This document shows, piece by piece, positions 21,613-31,322 of a stretch of DNA of 64,000 nt. Position numbers and translations under genes: made by a program. Within the stretch, counting starts at the first letter, position 1. Each line of letters opens with the position of its first letter. The notes beneath the pieces were generated by a model. That model made no database searches, had not been told where the DNA came from, and saw nothing but the letters and a program-made list of their open reading frames with translations. The DNA comes from Erinaceus europaeus. Its lineage: Eukaryota > Chordata > Mammalia > Eulipotyphla > Erinaceidae. Location of the stretch: assembly GCF_950295315.1 (NCBI RefSeq), contig NC_080171.1:91125516-91189515 (forward strand). The letters are read 5' to 3'.

Positions 21613-22224
21613 GTTTTTATCAATGGTGCACAAAGGAAATAAAATTTTAGTTTATGGTGAGCTCACTCTGTCCCCCTACTTCTGAGATGAGGAAATTGAG
21701 GTTCTCCTGAAAGGGCAAATGCCCCTTGGCAGGACTAAGACATAAACTTAAACACCTTCATTTTGTCTAGATAGCATTTTACTGTCCTCCTTGGGTTCCT
21801 TCCATGTCACTTTGGAGAAAGCAGGACAGATACTGTCATTTGCAGAAGGATGGCAGAAGCTCTGACAAGGGCAGAGCAGGGCTTATTACCCAGTAGACAT
21901 GGATAGCTCTCCTGGTTTGTCTTTAGTCTTGCTTCCCCTCTGAACTGATTGTGTGACCTAATCTCTCTATGCCTCAACTTCTTCTCCAAAGTGGACTTGA
22001 AGATGGTAACCACATCAAGATATTTTATGAAGAAGACAGGAAATGGTAGACTTAAAGTTTCTGTGATCAAAGCCTTATCAAAATGTTTAACTGTGGATGA
22101 TTCCAAGATTCAAATTTTGCTTGTTCACTTTTTAATGATATGTCTGTTAGTATCAACATTTGGAGGTTTATTAGTTTCTATCTAACATGCCTTATCTCTC
22201 TTTTCATAGCAGAGTATTAGTATA
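21613..22224. other. Unique DNA with MIR fragments
   Basis: MIR-like pieces are at 21680-21750 (forward) and 21945-22050 (reverse: 'tgtgacctaatctctctatgcctcaacttcttctccaaagtgg'). No coding signal. Confidence 0.5.
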
Positions 22225-22657
22225 TTTTTTTAAATTAAAATATTTTCCCACCACCAGTTATCACTGAGCCCCAGTGCCTGCATGACAAATCCATCTCTCC
22301 TGGCAGCTACTTCCTCCTTCCTTTCTTCCTTCCTCCCTCCCTTCCTTCCTTCCTTCCTTCCTCCCTCCCTCCCTTCCTTCCTCCCTCCCTTCCTTCCTTC
22401 CTTCCTTCCTCCCTTCCTTCCTTCCTTCCATCCATTCTTCTTTCTCTTTCTTATTTGATGGAGACAGAGGGAAATTGAAAGGAGGGAGATATACAGAGGA
22501 AGAGAGAGAGAAAGAGAGAGAGAGAGACCTACAGCATTGCGTCACTCTTTGCTGCTCATGAAGCTTCCCTCCCTGCATATGGGAACTGGGGCCTTAAATT
22601 TGAGTTCTTGTGCATGGTAATGTGTACACCAAACTAGGTGTACCACTGTTCAATCCC
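22225..22657 (-). mobile_element. SINE-B copy with long CCTT/CCCT tract
   Basis: The reverse copy has its tail side 'caccaccagttatcactgagccccagtgcctgc', an expanded (CCTT)n/(CCCT)n tract at 22313-22440, a GA-rich block, and the body 'catgaagcttccctccctgcatatgggaactggggcc'. Confidence 0.87.
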
Positions 22658-22662
22658 ATAAG

Positions 22663-22800
22663 TCATTAAAATATATATTTATTTGTTTATTATGAGAGAG
22701 GATGAGAGGAAGAAGATGGGGAAGGGAGAGAACCATAGCACTCTCCGATTTAGAATGAGATGGTGCTGGGAATTGAATATCTGGCCTCAGGCATGCAGAT
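22663..22800 (-). mobile_element. SINE-E-like copy, old
   Basis: 'atttatttgtttattatgagagaggatgagagg', 'agagaaccatagcactctccg' and 'gatggtgctgggaattgaatatctgg' follow the reverse SINE-E order. Confidence 0.6.
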
Positions 22801-23180
22801 TTTTTTTTTTTTGAGATGAAAGTACGCCAAGTTTGGAAGATTATATTTCCCAATCTTCTTTTCTGAAGTGTCTAAATGACTGTGTACTATTCAGTGAAGG
22901 TTGTCAACTAATTTTTAAAGGCTGGGAGGGAGGGTTGGAAATCATAGAAGTCAGGAAGGGCCATGAGCAGGAGGTAAGCTTTTGGTTTGGGGCAGTAATA
23001 TAACATCATCATCATGCTCACTTCCACTCTCTAGACTGATCCTTGGCCAGCTACAGGCTTCCCCCAACTCCTGAACTTCCTCCTGAGGAAGAAACAACTC
23101 CTTTCACCTGTGAAAGCCTCTTCTGTTAGCCTCTTCTGTTGTTACCCACCCTCTTAATTTTTCTTTTTCTTTTTATGATA
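22801..23180. other. Unique DNA
   Basis: Nothing recognised; a T run lies at 22800-22813. Confidence 0.4.
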
Positions 23181-23690
23181 CTCAGGTAAGCACCTAGGGT
23201 TCAAACCTCTGGTCCTCACACGTGTATGGAAAGAAGCTTCATGAGTGGGGAAGCAGTGTTGCAAATATCATTCATTCTCTGTTTCTATTTCTCTTCCTGT
23301 CTTCCAGATTTGACAGCCTATAACCCCATCTCTCTCCCAGTCTTCCCCGAACACCTGGTTGAATGCATGTTACAATGTACAAGGACCTGGGTTTGAATCC
23401 CTGGTCCCTGTCTGCAGGAGGAAAGCTTTACAAATTGTGAAGTAGTGCTACAGGTCTCTTTCTCCCTCTTTCTCTCTTCCTTACCTCTCAATTTTTTTTC
23501 TGTTTTTATCCAATAAATAAATTAATAAATTAATAAAATTCATATCTCCACCCCCCAATTTCTCTCTGTCCTATCAAATAAAGGGGGGGAAAAGGAAAAC
23601 AAAATGTCTGCCAGGAGCCATGAATACATTGTATAGGCATTGAGCCCCATGATAATCCTCATAGCAATGAAAACAAAATGAAACAAAAGA
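23181..23690 (+). mobile_element. Old SINE split by a younger SINE-B
   Basis: The outer sense copy spans 23181-23335 and 23546-23690 ('gtctgccaggagccatgaatacattgtataggcattgagccc'). The inner SINE-B at about 23340-23545 ('acacctggttgaatgcatgttacaatg...ctgcaggaggaaagctttacaaattgtgaag') ends in an (AATA)n tail. Confidence 0.75.
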
Positions 23691-23917
23691 GACAGACAAG
23701 AAAACAACCACCTCTCCCCACAACAACAACAAATCTTTTCTTTTTCTTGCCATCAGGGCTATTGATGCTTGGGGCCCGCCTGTTTACTTTGCCACTCCCT
23801 GAGTTGATTTTTTTTTTCATACTTAAAAACATTAACTGTGGCAAAATACACAACATAAAAATGATCAGCATGACACCTTTCAAGTGTATGGTTCAAACAC
23901 ATTAAAAATATTCACAC

Positions 23918-24060
23918 TGAGGTGAGAGGATAGATAGCATAATTGTTATGCAAAGAAACTCTCCTGCCTGAGGCTCCAAAGTCCCAGGCTCAATCCCCTG
24001 TACTACCACAAACCAGAGCTGAACAGTGCTTTGGTAAAAATAAATACAAATAAATAAATG
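23918..24060 (+). mobile_element. SINE-D copy
   Basis: Sense copy: 'gaggatagatagcataattgttatgcaaagaaactctcctgcctgaggctccaaagtcccaggctcaatcccc' and 'aaccagagctgaacagtgctttgg', ending in (AAATAAAT)n. Confidence 0.88.
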
Positions 24061-24581
24061 AAAATTCACATTGCAGCGCTACCATCAGCCTGGTCTACCA
24101 AGCTTGAGCATTTTCATCTTGCAAAGCTGAAAACTCTTTATCCCTTAAACAATTACTCCCCATGTCCCACCTTCCCAAACCCCTGGGAGCCACAACCCCA
24201 TTTCACTGGATGTCCCATGTATTGGGAATCATGCATCATTCATTCATCCTTTTCATGTCTGTTCTATTTTGCTTAGCATATACCCATATGCTTAGATGAT
24301 GTTATAGCCTGTATTAGAATTTCCTTCCTTTTTAAGCTTAAATGCTATTCTGCTGCTTATACACACAACAATTGTTTGTATGGTTTCATAAGCAGACACT
24401 TTGGTTGCTTCTGCCTTCTGATTAGTGTGAATAAAGTTGCCATGAACACAGATGCATACATATCTAGTTAAGTCACTGATTTCAATTCTATGGGTATATA
24501 TAATATATATTATAGTATATATTGTTTGTACATGTATTTCATTTTCTAGTATTTGGTAAGTCTATTTTTAATGTTTTAAGG

Positions 24582-24743
24582 AACAAGGGTTGGCAAAATA
24601 ACTCACTTGGATAATACTCTACTTTGCCATGTGAAGAACCCATCTTTAAGCCCAGCCCTCACAACACTGAAGGAAGCTTTGATGCTGTGGACTCTTTCAC
24701 TCTCTTGTGTCTCTCTGTCTCTATCTTAAAAAAAAAAAAAAGG
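24582..24743 (+). mobile_element. SINE-C copy
   Basis: Sense copy: 'caagggttggcaaaataactcacttggataatactctactttgccatgtg', then 'ctgaaggaagctttgatgctgtgg', a CT-rich stretch and a poly-A tail. The second copy is at 40268-40435. Confidence 0.75.
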
Positions 24744-24834
24744 AATCACCATACCATTTTCCATAGTGGCTATACCATTTTGCACAACACACTAACTTAT
24801 AGTCTCACCAATCCTTGTTATGTCTGCCTATCTG

Positions 24835-24895
24835 TCATCTATCTATCCACTATCTATCTATCTATCTATCTATCATCTATCTATCTATCTACCTA
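24835..24895. repeat. (TCTA)n microsatellite
   Basis: Tetranucleotide TATC/TCTA repeats with one interruption. Confidence 0.93.
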
Positions 24896-24924
24896 GTTAT
24901 ATAACTTGATTTATCTTTTTAAAA

Positions 24925-25185
24925 TATATTTTATTTATTTACCCTTTTATTGCCCTTTTTTAAATTGTTGTTGTTGATTTCATCGTTGTTGGATAGGACA
25001 GAGAGAAATGGAGAAAGGAGGGGAAGACAGAGAGAGGGAGAGAAAGACACCTGCAGACCTGCTTCACCGCCCGTGAAGGACTGCCCTGGAGGTAGGGAGT
25101 CGGGGTCTCAAACCCGGATCATTAAGCCGGTCCTTGCACTTTGCGCCAAGTGCGCTTAACCCAGTGCACTACTGCCTGACTCCCC
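24925..25185 (-). mobile_element. SINE-A copy
   Basis: The reverse copy has tail 'atttatttacccttttattgccc', 'gataggacagagagaaatggagaaagg', 'cacctgcagacctgcttcaccgcccgtgaagg', B box reverse AACCCGGATC, and head 'gcactactgcctgactcccc'. Confidence 0.93.
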
Positions 25186-25351
25186 TTGATTTATCTTTTA
25201 ACAGTAGCCATTTGAACAAGCATAAAGTGATTGCTGTCCATTCTTTTATATTTCATTCAGTTACTGGAAACTTTATGTAGTTAGGGAAAAAAAAAAAAAA
25301 ACAGAAACAAAAAAACTAACTCATCCAGCACTCTGAGAAGCTGTACTTTTT

Positions 25352-25698
25352 TTTTTTTTGTCTCTAAGGTTATTGCTGGGGCTCAGTGCCTGCACCACAA
25401 ATCCACTGCTCCTGGAGGCCACTTTTTCCCTTTTGTTGCCCTGGTTGTTTTATCGTTGTTGTGGTTATTATTATCGCTGTTATTTACGTTGTTGTTTTTG
25501 GATAGGACAGAGAGAAATGGAGAGAGGAGGGGAAGATAGAGAGGGGGAGAGAAAGATAGACACCTGCAGACCTGCTTCACTGCCTGTGAAGCGACTCCCC
25601 TGCAGGTGGGGAGCCCAGGGCTAGAACCGGAATCCTTACGCAGGTCGTTGTGCTTTGCGTCACGTGCGCTTAACCCTCTGCGCTACCACCCGACCCCG
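25352..25698 (-). mobile_element. SINE-A copy, full length
   Basis: The reverse copy with a T-run tail holds 'ctaaggttattgctggggctcagtgcctgcaccac', 'ggataggacagagagaaatgg', 'gactcccctgcaggtggggagcccagggctagaaccgg' and head 'ctgcgctaccacccgacccc'. The flanks share 'gagaagctgtac' (25339-25350 and 25698-25709), the target duplication. Confidence 0.95.
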
Positions 25699-27299
25699 GA
25701 GAAGCTGTACATCTTAACAAGCGCCAAAAGCTCACGAGAATCAACCAACAGTTGCAGCCTGCTGAAGAGCAGCAGAAAGTTCCAAAGGGCAGCCAAATAC
25801 ACATCTTCACTCTTCTCCTTCCAAAGAGCAAACACTCCCTGAATTTAGAGAAACCATTTTCAGACACGCCAGACTATTGAAATGCTTGTGTGGAAATGCT
25901 TCGGCTGCATTCTTCAGACCTTCCATTTTTGGCCTCTGGAAGAGTTTTGTTTTGCCTTCACAGTGGCACAGTAATAACCATGTCGTCCAAACATACGTTT
26001 TCATGTGCGTTTCCTTGTTGAATTTTGCACATTGAAAATTTTATATTCATGCATTTTCTTATGATGCCTAAATGTTTTCCTTGAAATTTGTATTGATTTG
26101 TAAATTAGATTGTCTTCTGTAATAAAATACCATTTGTGCAAAACGAATGCTTGTTGCTACAGGAGGTGAGGCGGGGGAGTTGGCGGAGAGAGAGAGGGAG
26201 GGAGCCCTTGTGTGAGGCTGTTGCAGTGAAGGAAGGAAATAGATTTGCCTTGGGGAATAGGATGATGGCAGTAAGGATCTGTAGGTGGGCGGAAGGGGCA
26301 GGGCTGGGGTAGACAAGATTCATTTCAATGCCAAACTATAGGATTTAGTGACCCACCAGTGGTCAGGCCAAGAGGGAGGATAAGAAGCTAAGAATGAATT
26401 TTATGTTTCTGATTTCAAGGATAAAGGGCAATGAAGAGGCAGGGACATAATTTTGACGGCTTCTATGTAGACCTCCAAAGCTCTGTGGGTCGCTGAAAAC
26501 TCTGATCATGTTCACTAAGGGTGGGGCATAAAGTTTAAGGTGGATGAGAGGGGACAGAGAGGCTAGGAGATGGATTATGCAGGACCCTGAATGCAAATTT
26601 TGCTCTCTCTCTCTCTCACTCTGTGTTCCCTCTGGGCTGAAGAAGCCACATAGACTTACCCTGAGAAACACATCATCAGGTTCATGGTAAGGAAAGATAG
26701 AGCTGCAATGGATCAGTCTATTGGGTGTGTATATAGCCATGGAATCCTGAAATCTGAAGTGTTCTTGTTCCAGTCAATGCATAGTGCCAACAGGGATGGA
26801 GAGTGACTACCCAAGGCCTTGCATTGTGTTGATGGGAGAACAGGGTATAGAAGATGGTAGAACCCAAGTGTCCTCACCCTGCTTTGAAGAAAGGGCTCAT
26901 TCCCTCTAGGTCCTTAGCTCTCTTCTCTGTTAGAGAGACCCCCAACCTCTCCTCACTTCCACACAAAGGGAGTGCATACTGGATGGTCGTCATCTCTGAA
27001 TGTTCATCTCTTCACTGATAACAATCTAACTTGATGTCTTTATTCCAGGTTTGGGTGAACTTAATGGCATAAGTCACTGTAAAGATCTCACAGATTGCTT
27101 GGCACACAGAGGACTCTTGTGAATCTGGATCAGTTGAGCAGTTGCTCCCCCTTCTCCAGGAAGGCTTTGCTGCTGCCTCCTCTTCCTTCTCCTCCTCTAA
27201 TTATGCAAAGTCACAGACACTCCCCTTTTTTCTATGTCCCCAAATCACTGTATTATGCATTGCCATTGCCATTGTCTTTTTTTTTTTGGCATTATAAAG
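25699..27299. other. Unique DNA, no recognised repeat
   Basis: About 1.6 kb free of young repeats. The part 25880-26160 is AT-rich and carries an AATAAA at about 26120; it could be conserved non-coding DNA, but this cannot be judged from one sequence. ORFs on the minus strand (26068-26740) show no domain. Confidence 0.4.
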
Positions 27300-27495
27300 G
27301 TTCTAGCTCTGGTGACTCCAAATTGGGGGATCTTGGGCAGGTCTCCATATCTTCATGTGTGTTTTCCCACTAAAAAATGGGAGTGGTACCAACTGTACCA
27401 GCCTTTTATTAGTGAGAATAAAGGAGATGATACATAAACATAATCCTTATATAGATGCCTGGCACTTGGTAAGTGTATCACTAGTATCCAGTATC
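27300..27495 (-). repeat. MIR element
   Basis: Reverse MIR: 'gggggatcttgggcaggtctccatatcttcatgtgtgttttcccactaaaaaatggg', then 'gtgagaataaaggagatgatacataaac' and 'atgcctggcacttggtaagtg'. Confidence 0.85.
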
Positions 27496-28750
27496 ACTGG
27501 TACTTTCACTCATACACTTATTGATGACTTTGTCTCTGACTTCAATTCTTTATTATGTTGATCTTTAATTTTCCATGTATGTGTAATTGTTTTGGTATGC
27601 TTTCTTAGGTAATAAACACATGGTTCAGCTACTATTTCCTCTGTGTTTACTGGGATGAGTCCAGACCAGGGAAAGAATGGGTGTTTGTGGAGGAGCTTTG
27701 TGGGGAATAGACGCTCAGATGTCCTCTGTCTTCTCCCCTGTAACCACTGGGCCCATTCCCTCCCTGATAGCCTTGAGAAGTGTCGACACTTGTTCCAAAG
27801 CGGAAAGGGGAAGGGATTCTCATTCCCTGCTTTGCTCAAGTCTTCCCAAATGGGGACACAGCAGAGGTCCCAGGCCTGGAGCACACACCCAAGTCCTTGG
27901 TCCCTGCTCTGTGCACAAACATGCATATTTTAGAAATGCTTCTCTTAATCATATCTTGAATTAATGCAGGCCTCGTTCATTCCCAGCTCTCATTACCCTC
28001 TTAATTAACTCAGCACAGATGGAAAAAGTCGGAATTGCTCTAGCCGAGTTATTCTGCTAGTTTTAAAATGAGATGGCAGATGGGAGGACGAGGTGGAACG
28101 GGCCTGCTCTGAGGGAGGAGATGAGTTTTCAAGCTGTCACCGGAGTGTCAACAAACGCTCCATCTGTCGGTGGTGAGGCCAGGCTGAGGCCTCATGAGAA
28201 AGCCCAGTGTTCACAGGGCCAGTATGGGCTGGGGAGCAGAGATCCTGTCCACTGCAACCATCCCTGGATGAGATGTGGGCACTGGAAGGGTGCCTGGAGT
28301 TTTGGGGTCCTGGCGTGGGAGCAAACCTTGACCCTGAATATCGTGATGTAAACCCTGGTGCTCCACATGGTTGTCTGGGAGCCAAGGAAGGCTTCCTTTT
28401 CCTTTTTATCTGAAATAGTCTTAAAGATTCAATTGCATTGACTCCACAGGGCTGTCAGTGTGAACTTTCCAAAATACACATCACTTTGCTGTGTGACTGT
28501 CATTGGCTTCTGTGACCCTCCAGGAGGAGTCTGGCCCCACCCAGGACTGCAGCCTCCTGTCTCCTCAGAGCTCTGAGGTGCCTGTGACTAGCTCTGGTCT
28601 CTCCCAATTACCATGCTCTCTTGCCTCTGGGCTTCAGCAATTGCTTTTCTCTCTGCTGGGCCCCCCCACCCCCCTTCTCAATCTTCCTGACTAGAGATGG
28701 TAGGTGGTAGTCACCCCTCTGCTCCCTTGTTTCTCCAATGGAAAGGTTTC
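27496..28750. other. Unique DNA
   Basis: No repeat recognised. The ORFs at 27510-27964 overlap on both strands and are not gene-like. The segment 27960-28075 ('ctcattaccctcttaattaactcagcacagatgg') is a candidate conserved non-coding element on composition only. Confidence 0.4.
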
Positions 28751-28751
28751 T

Positions 28752-29130
28752 AGAAAGTTTTTTTTCCCCCTCCAGGGTTATTGCTGCAGCTTGGTGCCAG
28801 TACTACAAAGCCACTGCTCCTGGCAGCCATTTTTTTTAATTCTTTATTGGGGAATTAATGTTTTACATTTGACTGTAACTACAATAGTTTGTACATGCAT
28901 AACATTTCCCAGTTTTCCATATAACAATACAACTTCCACTAGGTCCTCTGTCATCCTTTTTGGACCTGTATTCTCCCTCCCACCTTCTCCTTTTTTTCAT
29001 TTTTATTGGCTAGGACAGAGAGAGAAATTGAGAGAGAAGGGGGAGATAGAGAGGAAGAAATAAAGATAAACACCTGCAGACCTGCTTCACCGCTTGTGAA
29101 TCGACCCCCTTGCAGGGGGAACCGGGGCTA
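28752..29130 (-). mobile_element. SINE-A copy split by L1-a
   Basis: The tail half is at 28752-28830 ('cctccagggttattgctgcagcttggtgccagtactacaaagcc') and the body at 28986-29130 ('ggctaggacagagagagaaattg' to 'cttgcagggggaaccggggc'). L1-a sits between them. Confidence 0.85.
28831..28985 (-). mobile_element. L1-a 3' end nested in SINE
   Basis: Reverse copy: 'aattctttattggggaattaatgttttacatttgactg', 'ttgtacatgcataacatttcccagttttccatataacaatac' and 'tcctctgtcatcctttttggacctgtattctccc'. Confidence 0.93.
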
Positions 29131-30060
29131 CCTATGAGTGAATGCATAAGGGATTCACAACTCAATAAAGAGTGTTTGGTTGGTTTAGGGACTTGGTGTC
29201 AACCTGTAAAGATCACAGAACCTTTGAGTTTGAAGACATTTAAGGAACCTCCTGGAGATCAGGAATCCTCTCCACTGCATCCTGGACAGATGAGTGCTTA
29301 GCTATGACTTACATTCCTCTAGGGGTAGGGAACTCACTATTTCAGAAGATAGTGGTAGATCTGACTGCTCTGCAGGCCTCTGGGTCAGGCAGTGTTTAGA
29401 TTCCCTGTCATGTGCTTAGGCATGAGATCTGCAAGGGCTTTCTATACCCTTGGCAATTTGCATATGCTAATGTGCATACATCTCCTCAGCCCCTTCCTGC
29501 TCGTTCTTTGGAGACATTTTCTGGTGTTGAGCAGTGCCCTGTAGTTGTTGCTCTCAAAAGACTTCGTGGAAGACAACTCCATCTTCTGACACTCAGTCAG
29601 ATGATAGAGTCTTAGGAGGACCGAGCGTTTTTTTATGTCCAGAAGATTCTGAGCAGCAGACAGGAGTTGAGGCTTTGGAATCACATAGATCTCTGTTCTT
29701 CTGCTTATGAGCTGAGAGACCTCAAATAGGTGCCCCAGCCTCTTTGAGTCCCAGTTCACTTATTGTAAAGTGGGAATTGAATCATATGGCTGTTAGGGTC
29801 CCCATTAACTGTGCCCCATTATTTTCAAGTTGGCTATCTCGGTCTCTTGTTTCTGTCTCAAGGAATGCCTCTCATCTCATCTAACCTCCAGACTCCTGTC
29901 CCCTTTCTGCCTCCCTGGTTTTGGCACTGGGTTCTCTGGCTTCTTTTTTCAGGTTTACCTAAAGTTCAGTTTTGACCATGTCACTCCTCATTTTCTACCT
30001 TTTTTTTTTTTTCCTATCCAGGCCTTGTCAGTGTCTGCAGCTTCTGAAAGTGCTCTTACT
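29131..30060. other. Unique DNA with a MIR and an octamer-bearing repeat
   Basis: Reverse MIR is at 29665-29800 ('gagagacctcaaataggtgccccagcctctttgagtcccagttcacttattgtaaagtggg'). The octamer-bearing block at 29438-29545 is listed separately. No coding signal. Confidence 0.55.
29438..29545 (+). repeat. Diverged duplicate block with octamer motif, copy 1
   Basis: 'acccttggcaatttgcatatgctaatg' and about 75 bp downstream align at roughly three quarters identity with 30790-30908. It contains ATTTGCAT (octamer) overlapping ATGCTAAT. Family unknown. Confidence 0.6.
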
Positions 30061-30062
30061 TA

Positions 30063-30378
30063 TAAACTTTTTTTAAAAAAAACTTTTATTATTTATTTTC
30101 CCTTGTGTTGCCTTTGTTGTTTTATTGTTGTTTTAGTTATTATTGTTGTTGTTGTTGTTGTTGATATTATCGTTGTTGGCTAGGACAGAGAGAAATGGAG
30201 AGAGGAGGGGAAGACAGAGAGGGGGAGAGAAAGAGAGACACCTGCAGACCTGCTTCACTGCTTGTGAAGCGACCCCCCCTGCAGGTGGGGAGCCAGGGCT
30301 TGAACCATGATCCTTACGTCGGTCCTTGCACTTTATACCACCTGCGCCTAACCTGCTGTGCTACCACCTGACTTCCAT
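30063..30378 (-). mobile_element. SINE-A copy, full length
   Basis: The reverse copy has a GTT-rich tail, 'ggctaggacagagagaaatggagagagg', 'cctgcaggtggggagccagggcttgaacc' and head 'ctgctgtgctaccacctgacttcc'. 'tataaactttt' occurs on both sides (about 30061 and 30382) as the target duplication. Confidence 0.95.
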
Positions 30379-31000
30379 CTATATAAACTTTTATGGATAC
30401 TGCAAAACCCAGTTCAGATGTCATGTCTCTCTAAAATTTTGCCAAACTTCTCTTTCTGAGGCAAAGTCAGTCATTCCTCTTTCTTTATGTCTTATGAACA
30501 ATCTTTATTGAACAGATACAAATGTGACCCTTACATGCATATCACTGTATGTTCAAATAGTCATTTTCTGTGAATGTCTGGGCCTGGGAGGTCCATTTCC
30601 TCACCCCCATGACTTCTTGTTCCTGCACTACTGACCTCACTCTCTTTCTTCACTTGCTTCAAGTAAAAATGACAGCAGTTCTTAATCAGAACTTCTTAAG
30701 CACACCACATTATCCTTCTGAGATGCTTTTACCTCCTGGAACCCATTGCTTCACCATTCTAAATTACTATAATTACCACAAATGATAAAATAGCAGCTTT
30801 TCCAGTTCTTTACCCTTGCCAATTTGCATATGCTAATGCACGTACATCTCCCCCTCAACCCCCGCCAGCTTGCTCTTCAGAGAAATTTTTTGTGTTTTTG
30901 CTTACAGTGTCCCACTCCACTCAAGCTTGGACCAGGGGAAGGGGAAAAGAAGTTTCCAGAAGTCTGTCATTTCCTCCTCAAAGAAATAGGAAAAATAAAC
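30379..31000. other. Unique DNA flanking the provirus
   Basis: Holds octamer block copy 2 (30790-30908). Otherwise nothing recognised. Confidence 0.45.
30790..30908 (+). repeat. Diverged duplicate block with octamer motif, copy 2
   Basis: 'tacccttgccaatttgcatatgctaatgcacgtacatctcc' aligns with 29445-29485, and the similarity fades by about 30908. It lies about 100 bp from the proviral integration site. Confidence 0.6.
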
Positions 31001-31006
31001 CAGTTG

Positions 31007-31302
31007 TGTTGTTGCGGTGGTCTGGTGTCGGGCTGCACCGCGGTGAAGAGAGCGGACGTCCAGAGCAAAGGGGTACACAAATCTTTATTATAGGATGGGG
31101 GGGAGAGCAGGGAGCGAGACCTCAGAGAGGGAGAGCCAACAGCCCAGAGAGAGAGAGGGGAGGGGTGAGGGGGCTTTTTATTGGGCGACAACCAGGGGTG
31201 ACATGTAGGGCCAGGATTGGTTGAAAGGGGGCACTCTAGGATTTAGCAGGGCATAGAAAAACCTGGGGGCAGAGACTGCATCAGAATAACTCCTCAGCAA
31301 CA
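31007..31302 (-). mobile_element. 3' LTR of the provirus
   Basis: The 296-bp LTR has TGTTG...CAACA ends. On the minus strand a TATA-like AATAAAAAG lies at about 31174-31182 and the AATAAA polyadenylation signal at 31084-31089. Compared with the 5' LTR it lacks 54 bp. The missing piece lies between two GGGGGGAG stretches in the longer copy, so slippage or recombination between short direct repeats explains it. Confidence 0.95.
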
Positions 31303-31322
31303 TCTCCTCCTATCCCTTTATA
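31303..31322 (-). promoter_or_regulatory. Polypurine tract of the provirus
   Basis: On the minus strand AAAGGGATAGGAGGAGA lies directly against the 3' LTR. It has the position and composition expected for the plus-strand primer. Confidence 0.8.

Larger units (their letters stand above)
23800..25290 (-). mobile_element. Ancient L1 3' UTR and ORF2 end, split by SINEs
   Basis: Decayed minus-strand L1: 23805-23915 ('aacattaactgtggcaaaatacacaacataaaa'), 24060-24580 ('gctgaaaactctttatcccttaaacaattactcccc', 'ttcattcatccttttcatgtctgttctattttgcttagc', 'gtgaataaagttgccatgaacacagatgc'), 24744-24815 and 25190-25280. SINEs at 23918, 24582 and 24925 interrupt it. Confidence 0.8.

Noticed and set aside
24835..24895. 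Regularly spaced repeats as a possible array
   Set aside because: It is a plain TCTA microsatellite; there are no spacers and the genome is eukaryotic, so a CRISPR reading makes no sense.
27510..27964. Overlapping ORFs of 95-138 codons on both strands as a gene
   Set aside because: They overlap in opposite strands and different frames, with no domain and no splice or start context that stands out.
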